From NCBI GenBank assembly GCA_029012165.1, contig JAQXLO010000125.1, positions 1-10,407 on the forward strand: DNA of 10,407 bases, written 5' to 3'. The notes below the pieces were generated by a model, which saw only the letters and a list, made by a program, of their open reading frames with translations, was not told the DNA's origin and did not search any database. The translations under genes and the position numbers were made by a program. The DNA is from Oscillospiraceae bacterium (GTDB lineage: Bacteria; Bacillota; Clostridia; Oscillospirales; Acutalibacteraceae). Positions 1-5,883 of the stretch are shown here, piece by piece; position 1 is the stretch's first letter; every line of letters starts with the position of its first letter.

Positions 1-50
1 ATCGTCCGTCTTTCTGCTTTTCTGAAAAAATTTATGTAAAGGGGAACGTT

Positions 51-1412
51 ATGATGAAAAGAATCGTTGCTGTATTTATGATAACAGCCTTGATTTTCTC
101 CGCTTTTGCATCCACAGCACATGCCAAGTCAAACAACACCGAGCACGACTATACCATTGAAAACCCGTACAAAGCAGTGGACTGGGACAGCTGGGATCAG
201 TACAAAGCTTCCCTGCACAGCCACACCAATGTCAGCGACGGTGTACCCACGGTTGCGGAAAGTGTGGAGGAACATTATCGTCTGGGATATGACATTCTTG
301 CCATCACGGATCACGCTGTCCTCGGCAAGGAATGGACGAGCGACTCTCCGAATACCGTACCGATCTACCGCATGGTCAAGTTCGGCAACTCCAAGCAAAA
401 GGCACTGGAGCCGCTTTCCGAACAACGTGCGGCAGAAATCAAAACCGGCGTCGGTCGAGACGGACGTGGAATGCTGGAAATCACCGGCGCCATGGAAGCA
501 AACGGCGCAACGCCGATCAACGACTGCCATGTCAACACCTTTTTCTCTGACTACGGACAGGCACTCATGGGCGTTTACGGAGACTACGAAACCGTTGTCA
601 AACAAGCAGACAAGCGTGGGGGCATCTCTTTCCTCGACCATACGGGAGAATATGTCGGTTGTGAAGACGACCCTGAGATGGCAAAACAGCCGTACTACAT
701 CAACAAATTCGCAAATATCTTTCTTAAATACGATTCCTGCGTGGCGATCGATGTCAACTCCGGCAAAAACAATCGCACACGGTATGATTATATTTTGTGG
801 GACGAGATTTTAAAGGTCACGATCCCCTACGGCCGCAACGTGTCCTGCATTGCATTCACCGACGGTCATCACATTGATGAATACGACCGTGCATTTACCA
901 TGATGTGTATGCCGGAGAACTCTCTTTCCGCCTTCCGCACCTGTTTGGAAACCGGTGCATACTTCTCCGTCGGACGGTATGCAAGAGCCGATTTGGGCGA
1001 AGAGTTTGTCGGCGAAGGCGCTCCGCCCAAGGTTACCAAGCTGTATATTGATCAACAGGCAGACAGCATTTCCTTTGATGCCGAAGAATTTGATTACGTT
1101 CGCTGGTATTCGGACGGCGAACTCATTGCCGAGGGCAAGGATATCACCTCCCTCGATCTGGACGATTACAGCGACCGCCTCGGCTGTTATGTCCGATTTA
1201 CGCTGACGGGCAAGGGCGGCATTCTGTATTCACAGGCATTCCCGATCACGGCGCCGGACATCGAACCGCAAAAGATTCCCGTATATCCCGTGGTGGACGC
1301 TTCCGTGTTTATGCGTGGATTTGTCAATGTCTTCAACTTCCTGTTCGGTTTAACACCGCCCATGCTTTTGATCCGCGGTCTGCTGTGGGGCAGAATCTGG
1401 TGGGTTTATTAA
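51..1412 (+). CDS. Exported PHP-domain metal-dependent hydrolase (putative phosphoesterase)
   Basis: This 453-residue protein has an N-terminal signal peptide (residues 1-25: MMKR, a hydrophobic core, then an AHA cleavage motif), so it is probably secreted or surface-held. The mature part carries the PHP metal-binding pattern: LHSHTN with H56 and H58, SDG with D63, ITDH with D87 and H88, E149, H160, LDHTGE with H197, and FTDGHH with D271 and H273. PHP domains usually bind two or three metal ions and cleave phosphoester bonds; the substrate here cannot be told. Residues about 328-400 look like a small all-beta (Ig-like) domain, and residues about 418-447 are hydrophobic and end in an aromatic-rich tail, perhaps a membrane contact. 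The start is supported by AAAGGGG at 38-44, 6 bases before the ATG. The gene stands alone and converges on the antiporter. Its promoter, if it has its own, lies left of the window. Confidence 0.85.
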   Translation: MMKRIVAVFMITALIFSAFASTAHAKSNNTEHDYTIENPYKAVDWDSWDQYKASLHSHTNVSDGVPTVAESVEEHYRLGYDILAITDHAVLGKEWTSDSPNTVPIYRMVKFGNSKQKALEPLSEQRAAEIKTGVGRDGRGMLEITGAMEANGATPINDCHVNTFFSDYGQALMGVYGDYETVVKQADKRGGISFLDHTGEYVGCEDDPEMAKQPYYINKFANIFLKYDSCVAIDVNSGKNNRTRYDYILWDEILKVTIPYGRNVSCIAFTDGHHIDEYDRAFTMMCMPENSLSAFRTCLETGAYFSVGRYARADLGEEFVGEGAPPKVTKLYIDQQADSISFDAEEFDYVRWYSDGELIAEGKDITSLDLDDYSDRLGCYVRFTLTGKGGILYSQAFPITAPDIEPQKIPVYPVVDASVFMRGFVNVFNFLFGLTPPMLLIRGLLWGRIWWVY

Positions 1413-1420
1413 GGTATAAA

Positions 1421-1477
1421 TCAAAAACAGCCCCGCTGGTGCAAGGGTATTTCCTGCATTAGCGGGGCTGATCTTTT
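1421..1477. terminator. Bidirectional rho-independent terminator between the PHP gene and the antiporter
   Basis: A perfect 10-bp GC-rich stem (CAGCCCCGCT at 1428-1437, AGCGGGGCTG at 1461-1470) closes a 23-base loop that can fold further through TGCA-containing arms. On the minus strand the stem is followed by TTTTTGATTT, a good U-tract, so it should end the antiporter transcript. On the plus strand the tail is ATCTTTTG, weaker but usable for the PHP gene. It lies between the two convergent stop codons. Confidence 0.85.
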
Positions 1478-1487
1478 GAAAAGCAAA

Positions 1488-2483
1488 TTACTTTACATTG
1501 GCAGCAACTTTTGCCGCTCTTGTTTTTTCGATAGGCTTGGGCTGAATCTCTCCGGCTTGTGTCAGCGACCACTTGGTCAGCAGCGGACCTACCAGCTCAT
1601 AGATCAAAACGCCGAACAAAACGATATTTCTGACCAAAGCGCCCGTTTCTCCCAGCGTCTGCACCGTCACCGACATTCCCAGCGCTACGCCGGCCTGAGG
1701 CAGCAGCGTGATGCCCAGATGGGTGCATACTTCCTTGCTGCAGTGCATCAGCTTCGCACTGCCGTAAGCGCCGAGATATTTGCCCGCCGAACGGAAGAGA
1801 ATATACACGAGACCGATGCCAACAATCGTCCAGTCCTTGAAAACGCCCAGCTCCAGTTCTGCGCCGCTCAAGGCGAAAAATAGCACGAACAGCGGTGCCG
1901 TCCATTTGTCCACCCTGCCCATGATTTCCTCGGAAAAGTCGCAGATGTTGCAGAACACCGTTGCGAGCATCATGCACACCAACAGCGTGGAAAAGCCCAA
2001 ATGTACTCTGCCTATTTGGAATTCCATTTTGGAAAGCGCCACAGTCATGATCACAAAGGTTATGGACATACTCAGGCGCTTGCTGTTGGAGTCAAAGAAT
2101 TTCTCTGCAGCGGAAAACAGCAGACCCATCACTAGCCCGAGCAGCAGGGAAAGTACGATTTCCAGAACCGGATCCACCAGAATGGAGATCAGGTCAAAAT
2201 TGCCCTGCAGCATGGCCTTGGCAATGCCGAAAGAAACCGAAAACACCACAAGACCTACTGCATCATCCAACGCCACAATGGGCAACAGAAGCCGTGTCAA
2301 CGGACCGTCCGCTTTATATTGACGCACGACCATCAGCGTAGCCGCAGGCGCCGTCGCCGTGGCGATGGCACCGAGAAGCAGTGCCATGGGAATCGGCAGC
2401 TTATCGCCGAGAAGAAAATGCAGACCGATGAGCGCCGCATCCACAAAAATCGTTGCCGTCACAGCCTGAATGATCGCAATCAC
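1488..2483 (-). CDS. Cation:proton antiporter (CPA2 family), C-terminal part of a frameshifted gene
   Basis: This 331-codon piece holds most of a Na+/H+ exchanger membrane domain (PF00999 type). It includes the unwound-helix region TATAPAATL (residues 42-50 of this piece) and the paired aspartates of ALDDAVG (73-74), the ion-binding DD of electrogenic CPA2 antiporters, followed by about eight more hydrophobic helices. The family exchanges Na+ or K+ for protons across the cytoplasmic membrane. No C-terminal TrkA-N (KTN) or RCK domain is present. The first TM helices are encoded in the overlapping upstream piece (2480-2767) in another frame, so this is the downstream part of one broken gene. 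It could only be made separately from the GTG at 2483, which has a weak AGG 5 bases upstream and overlaps the upstream TGA as GTGA. The protein rejoined by one extra A would be 426 residues. The stop is 18 bases from a strong terminator. Confidence 0.88.
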   Translation of the reverse strand: MIAIIQAVTATIFVDAALIGLHFLLGDKLPIPMALLLGAIATATAPAATLMVVRQYKADGPLTRLLLPIVALDDAVGLVVFSVSFGIAKAMLQGNFDLISILVDPVLEIVLSLLLGLVMGLLFSAAEKFFDSNSKRLSMSITFVIMTVALSKMEFQIGRVHLGFSTLLVCMMLATVFCNICDFSEEIMGRVDKWTAPLFVLFFALSGAELELGVFKDWTIVGIGLVYILFRSAGKYLGAYGSAKLMHCSKEVCTHLGITLLPQAGVALGMSVTVQTLGETGALVRNIVLFGVLIYELVGPLLTKWSLTQAGEIQPKPIEKTRAAKVAANVK

Positions 2484-2767
2484 CGTTGCCTGTTTTCCTG
2501 TTTTTTAAGTTCGGACAGTCTGAATTCGTTGCCGATGGCAAAAGCGATAAATCCGAGGGCAACGTCCGAAAAAATGCCCAACGATTTCACATCGTCAATC
2601 GTCGGGAACCCCAACCCCGCAACGCCGAGTCTGCCCAGACAGTAAGGGCCGATGAGCATACCGGCAACCAGATATGCCGTGACAGACGGCAAATTGAGCC
2701 GCTTCGTCAATCGGGACATCAGAAGTCCCGCAGCAAGTGTTACGGAGATGGCAAGCAGAGTTTGCAT
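2480..2767 (-). CDS. Cation:proton antiporter, N-terminal part of the frameshifted gene
   Basis: This 95-residue piece (MQTLLAISV to the stop) encodes the first three TM helices of the antiporter, with the family-typical segments LPSVTAYLVAGMLIGP (residues 26-41) and IFSDVALGFIAFAIGNEF (65-82). After ELKK (residue 89) the frame reads QENRQR and stops, whereas the -1 frame continues as TGKQATVIAIIQ into the 1488-2483 piece, as expected for an intact exchanger. I chose the ATG at 2767 because AAGGAAG (minus strand, 2777-2783) precedes it by 9 bases and homology starts there. The same open frame extends upstream to 2998, but that extension overlaps the lipase gene and has no family resemblance. 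Whether this is a pseudogene, a sequencing artefact or a frameshift-expressed gene is open. Confidence 0.8.
   Translation of the reverse strand: MQTLLAISVTLAAGLLMSRLTKRLNLPSVTAYLVAGMLIGPYCLGRLGVAGLGFPTIDDVKSLGIFSDVALGFIAFAIGNEFRLSELKKQENRQR
2501..2506 (-). other. A6 homopolymer at the antiporter frameshift
   Basis: On the minus strand the codons read CTT AAA AAA CAG GAA. A seventh A would give CTT AAA AAA ACA GGA AAA CAG and restore the antiporter frame exactly. The run is not a canonical X XXY YYZ slippery heptamer in the zero frame (T AAA AAA), so a one-base deletion or sequencing error is more likely than programmed -1 frameshifting. Single-tRNA slippage on A AAA cannot be excluded. Confidence 0.8.
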
Positions 2768-2781
2768 AATGTAAGACTTCC

Positions 2782-2799
2782 TTTTGAAAAATTTCAAAA
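2782..2799. promoter_or_regulatory. AT-rich palindrome in the antiporter leader
   Basis: TTTTGAAA (2782-2789) and TTTCAAAA (2792-2799) form a perfect 8-bp inverted repeat with a 2-base centre. It abuts the antiporter ribosome binding site. It is too AT-rich and too tight-looped to be a convincing terminator. A repressor site or a structure that occludes the ribosome binding site are the plausible readings. Confidence 0.35.
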
Positions 2800-2802
2800 C
2801 AA

Positions 2803-2831
2803 AGTTTACACCTTTATTTACAAAAATGCAA
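2803..2831 (-). promoter_or_regulatory. Weak candidate promoter for the antiporter
   Basis: On the minus strand TTGCAT (2826-2831) and TAAACT (2803-2808) are 17 bases apart, placing a start site about 30 bases before the ATG. Both hexamers are poor matches to consensus. No terminator is visible between the lipase stop and this point, so read-through from the upstream gene is equally possible. Confidence 0.3.
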
Positions 2832-2874
2832 GTCCAGTTCCCGATAAAGTGTCTGAGGCTGTCGATTTCGCCGA

Positions 2875-4449
2875 CTATCTTTTCAGCGAGGCAACCATTG
2901 CAAACAATGTATCGTAGAACGAGCGAGTCTTTTCCCCGTCCGCATTCACGCCAACCGCCGTTCCATGGTCGCCCTCTACTGTCGGCGCAACGTTCCAAAC
3001 GCCCTTCTCCACATTTTCCGTATCCAAATCCTCGTGCGCTTCCCCCATGGGGTACTGTGCCGAGACGACGCTGACCAAGCCGTCATTGTCCAGCCAGCTG
3101 TCATCAATCACAATGCCGCCGCTCGTTGTCCCACGGTAAGCGCCCATCGCCAGCGCTGTGGGCATGAGAACCGGAAGGGTGGTCAAAAGCGGAACTTTGC
3201 CGCCGAGAAGAGAGCCGTCCGAAACGGTGGAATAGGCGTAGGAAAAGTAGTAAACACCCTTGACCGTCTCGATCTGCCGGTTCAGCTCTGCGGCGCCGTC
3301 GGGAGAAAGATCATAGATCGCATGATCTTTTCCCATGCTTTCCACCTCGTGCAGCGCCTGCGTTATATCCTCCTCACCACTGCCGGTGTTGTGCACGCCG
3401 AACTGATCCAACATCAGATCCGTAGTGCCAAAGGCGGAATTCGTCTGTTTGGCAAGCTTGAACATCAGATTGACCAGCAGCTGTGTCGTGTCAGTGATCC
3501 CGGCAATATTGCCGATCTCGTCCACAATGCAGGTGAGCTGTGAGCCGTTGTGCGGTGCGCACAGCGTTGTCACGCTGAAAACCCAATCTTTCTTGCCGCC
3601 TGTAAACAACGGTGAGGTTTCTCTGCCGGTTGCTTTGATTTCTTCTGCGTTGCCGTTGGCCAGCATAGAGGTCAGCAGCCGCACCGTTGCGCCGCCGAAG
3701 CTGTGACCGATCAGGTGGATACGCACACGCTGTCCCCCGTTTACCCTGTTGCCCCAGTTCGGGATCAGCGGTTCGGTGTAAGTTCTGCCAAATCGGGCGT
3801 GCCCATGTGTTTTTGCATGCGCTTGGCCGTAGTCCACCGTTGTGCCGGTCAGTTGCGCATACAGTTCACACACACGATCCCATGTACTGGAATACGGTCC
3901 GATGGAGGGTGCGTACACGGTATACCCTTCCCTGCGCAGGTATTCCGGCAAACTCCCGGTCGTTGCACCCCAATAGGAAACGCTTCCGTCTTCGCTTTCC
4001 CCAAAGCCGCCCAAGCCGTGTACCAGCACATATGGGTACTCGATCTTTCCGCCGCAAAGCTTCCACCAAAGCTCCCTGTAACCGCCAAGCTGCAAAGGCA
4101 CTGCAATAGCTGTCACAAGCACCGCAAAAACCACCACTGCCGCTATTATTCGCTTGAGCGGACGTTTTTGACGCACAGGTTCTGTTTCAAAAAATGCCTC
4201 GATGTTTTCCGGCGGTTGTGTCTGCTGTGGCGCAAAGGATCCAGACAGGGACACTTCTTCCTTGAGCAATGTATCGGTGGATACTCCAAAAAATGCACTC
4301 AGTGCAAGAATCTTTTCAGAATCGGGCATAGCGCTTCCGGACTCCCATTTGCAGACCGTTTGCCGGGAAACACCGATCGCTTCCGCCAAATCTTCCTGAG
4401 TGAGTCCTTTGGTTTTACGCAGCTGCGTGATTTTTTCCGAAAAATGCAT
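2875..4449 (-). CDS. Fusion of XRE-type HTH regulator, membrane anchor and family I.5-like lipase
   Basis: This single 524-residue ORF has three parts. Residues 1-65 are an XRE/HTH_3 DNA-binding domain (LRKTKGLTQEDLAEAIGV, recognition helix SRQTVCKWE at 28-36). Residues 66-99 are a linker ending in basic RQKRPLKR, followed by one TM helix at about 100-119. Residues 135-524 are an alpha/beta-hydrolase resembling the Geobacillus/staphylococcal family I.5 lipases: LVHGLGGFG oxyanion region (142-150), nucleophile S250 in GHSFGG, D456 in WLDNDG and H495 in GDH. The family's zinc ligands are also matched: D191 (STWDR), H211 and H217 (HAKTHGH), D348 (LDQF). The positive-inside rule puts the HTH in the cytoplasm and the lipase outside. 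Such lipases are normally secreted enzymes with a signal peptide; a DNA-binding N-terminus is unusual. AGGAGGT at 4455-4461 sits 5 bases before the ATG. The antiporter follows 107 bases downstream; an M28 peptidase is divergent. The lipase assignment is strong; the sensing role is inference. Confidence 0.88.
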   Translation of the reverse strand: MHFSEKITQLRKTKGLTQEDLAEAIGVSRQTVCKWESGSAMPDSEKILALSAFFGVSTDTLLKEEVSLSGSFAPQQTQPPENIEAFFETEPVRQKRPLKRIIAAVVVFAVLVTAIAVPLQLGGYRELWWKLCGGKIEYPYVLVHGLGGFGESEDGSVSYWGATTGSLPEYLRREGYTVYAPSIGPYSSTWDRVCELYAQLTGTTVDYGQAHAKTHGHARFGRTYTEPLIPNWGNRVNGGQRVRIHLIGHSFGGATVRLLTSMLANGNAEEIKATGRETSPLFTGGKKDWVFSVTTLCAPHNGSQLTCIVDEIGNIAGITDTTQLLVNLMFKLAKQTNSAFGTTDLMLDQFGVHNTGSGEEDITQALHEVESMGKDHAIYDLSPDGAAELNRQIETVKGVYYFSYAYSTVSDGSLLGGKVPLLTTLPVLMPTALAMGAYRGTTSGGIVIDDSWLDNDGLVSVVSAQYPMGEAHEDLDTENVEKGVWNVAPTVEGDHGTAVGVNADGEKTRSFYDTLFAMVASLKR

Positions 4450-4459
4450 ACAATACCTC

Positions 4460-4478
4460 CTATAGTCTTTTTCTATAG
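4460..4478 (-). promoter_or_regulatory. Paired CTATAG sites in the lipase-regulator leader, candidate autoregulatory operator
   Basis: Two identical, self-palindromic CTATAG hexamers (4460-4465 and 4473-4478) are separated by 7 bases, so their centres are 13 bp apart. The right one borders the probable transcription start and the left one overlaps the Shine-Dalgarno sequence. The position suits repression by the HTH protein encoded just downstream. Binding by that protein is inferred from location only. Confidence 0.4.
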
Positions 4479-4505
4479 AGTAACATGATTTTCATTCTTT
4501 TACAA
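4477..4505 (-). promoter_or_regulatory. Candidate promoter for the HTH-lipase gene
   Basis: On the minus strand TTGTAA (4500-4505) and TACTCT (4477-4482) are separated by 17 bases. The -10 keeps only the key T, A and final T of consensus. The predicted start near 4470 falls between the two CTATAG sites. Confidence 0.35.
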
Positions 4506-4546
4506 GCAAGGCAAGGTGACATCTTGCGGAAATACAAAAAAATTTT

Positions 4547-4581
4547 GTCAATCCTGCTTTACAATTCCCGCAAAGATTGAC
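4547..4581. repeat. Inverted repeat GTCAATC/GATTGAC overlapping the M28 -35 box
   Basis: GTCAATC at 4547-4553 and GATTGAC at 4575-4581 are perfect reverse complements 21 bases apart. The right arm contains most of the -35 hexamer of the M28 promoter. The half-site spacing could suit a dimeric regulator, but 7-bp arms at this distance may be chance. Confidence 0.25.
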
Positions 4582-4605
4582 TTTTACGGAAGAATGTTCT
4601 ATACT
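4577..4605 (+). promoter_or_regulatory. Sigma-A-type promoter of the M28 peptidase gene
   Basis: TTGACT (4577-4582) and TATACT (4600-4605), each one base from consensus, are exactly 17 bases apart. The predicted start is near 4612, giving a short leader of about 27 bases that ends in the ribosome binding site AAGGAGA (4627-4633). Confidence 0.8.
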
Positions 4606-4638
4606 ATTTAAAAATTACATCGGAACAAGGAGAATAAA

Positions 4639-5883
4639 ATGGATTTTAGGAAGATCATCACCAATTCAGCAGAGCAGATCAAAGCCTGTGCAGACTTTGC
4701 GGCAGAAAGCATTGCGCACATCTGCGGCGAATTCGGACCGCGTGCCTGCGGCAGTGAGGGAGAAAAGAATGCCCAAAACTATATGGCAGATACGCTGAGA
4801 GCATATACGGATGATGTCCGGCGTGAAACCTTTGAAGCGCATCCCGATGCATTCATGTCCTTTGTTCCCATCGCAGGAGGACTGCTTTTAGGCTCCACTG
4901 CGGTGAATCTTGCGGCAGCCAAAAAGAAAGACAAGCGCAGTGCGGCATCCCTGCCGATGATCGGTGCGGCAGTCGGCAGTCTTGTGGGCGAGTTCGCTCT
5001 GTACAAACAGATGCTTGATCCCCTATTTCCCAAGAAGGAGTCCGGCAATGTGATCGCCGTGCGGAAGGCATCCGGCGAAACGAAACGGCGCATCATCCTG
5101 TCCGGTCACTCCGACTCTGCGCCCGAATGGACATACACCTACAAGCTTGGCTCCAAAGGCGTTCTTTCCGTGGCCGGTTATGCCGTGGCCGGTTTGGCAT
5201 ACGATGTGGCCTCTACACTCGTTTGTCTGCGAAGCAAAAACGATAAGCTCAAAAAGAAAATGGCACTCGGTCAGCTGGCATTTGTTCCGGCGTTCGCCGC
5301 ACTCTTTGCTTTTACCAACAGCAAGAAGTATGTGGACGGTGCCAACGACAATCTGAGCGGATGCTATGTTGCCAACTCTGTAATGAAGCTTCTTTCCGAT
5401 AACGATATCCGCTTTGAAAACACCGAGGTGGTTGCTCTTTTGACCGGTGGTGAGGAGTGCGGACTGCGTGGCGCCAAGGCCTTTTTTGCAAATCATCCCG
5501 AGCTTGTGGATGATGATGCGGAAACCGTTTTTGTCGGCTTTGACTGCGTGCGTGATGCGGAGTATATGTTCATTTACGACAAGGACATGAACGGACTGGT
5601 TCAAAACGACAAGCGCGCGTGCAAAATGGTTCAGCGAGCTGCCGCAAAATGCGGCGAGGATGTTCCCATGACAGCGATCCCCCTTGGCTCCACGGACGCC
5701 GCCGCCGCATCCCAAGCCGGTGTTGCCGCCGCCAGTTTCGTCGCCATGGATCCGGCGCCGGCACGCTACTACCATACACGTTTGGATACAGCGGACAACC
5801 TGGCGCCCGAAACGATCGCCAAAGGCATAGAGATCGCCATGCAAACAGTCTTTGACTTTGATGAAAACGGTTTGAATTTTTGA
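4639..5883 (+). CDS. Membrane-embedded M28-family zinc metallopeptidase
   Basis: This 414-residue protein contains the five metal ligands of an M28 aminopeptidase-type di-zinc site: H157 (SGHSDS), D237 (GANDN), the GGEE pair E272-E273 (general base and ligand), D302 (GFD) and H379 (YYHTRLDT). The N-terminal GPRACGSEGEKNAQNYM (33-49) is the usual family lead-in. Four hydrophobic segments are inserted: about 71-94, 104-122, 174-196 and 209-226. The last two fall between the first and second zinc ligands. The loops joining each pair are lysine-rich (KKKDKR, KNDKLKKK), which by the positive-inside rule would place those loops inside and the catalytic domain outside, although there is no signal peptide. 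It likely cleaves N-terminal residues from peptides; specificity is unknown. AAGGAGA sits 5 bases before the ATG. The gene has its own promoter and terminator, so it is monocistronic, and is divergent from the HTH-lipase. Confidence 0.87.
   Translation: MDFRKIITNSAEQIKACADFAAESIAHICGEFGPRACGSEGEKNAQNYMADTLRAYTDDVRRETFEAHPDAFMSFVPIAGGLLLGSTAVNLAAAKKKDKRSAASLPMIGAAVGSLVGEFALYKQMLDPLFPKKESGNVIAVRKASGETKRRIILSGHSDSAPEWTYTYKLGSKGVLSVAGYAVAGLAYDVASTLVCLRSKNDKLKKKMALGQLAFVPAFAALFAFTNSKKYVDGANDNLSGCYVANSVMKLLSDNDIRFENTEVVALLTGGEECGLRGAKAFFANHPELVDDDAETVFVGFDCVRDAEYMFIYDKDMNGLVQNDKRACKMVQRAAAKCGEDVPMTAIPLGSTDAAAASQAGVAAASFVAMDPAPARYYHTRLDTADNLAPETIAKGIEIAMQTVFDFDENGLNF

Noticed and set aside
129..641. 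170-codon minus-strand ORF within the PHP gene
   Set aside because: It is antisense to a signal-peptide and PHP-motif reading frame, with no family resemblance.
2498..2510. Programmed -1 frameshift heptamer in the antiporter
   Set aside because: The zero-frame heptamer is T AAA AAA, which does not fit X XXY YYZ, and no clear downstream stem or upstream stimulator was seen.
2768..2998. Upstream extension of the N-terminal antiporter frame to an ATG at 2998
   Set aside because: It overlaps the 3' end of the lipase gene, shows no exchanger-like sequence, and a good ribosome binding site plus family homology start at 2767.
3703..4488. 261-codon plus-strand ORF opposite the HTH-lipase gene
   Set aside because: It is antisense to a gene with intact HTH and lipase motifs; its composition is not protein-like.
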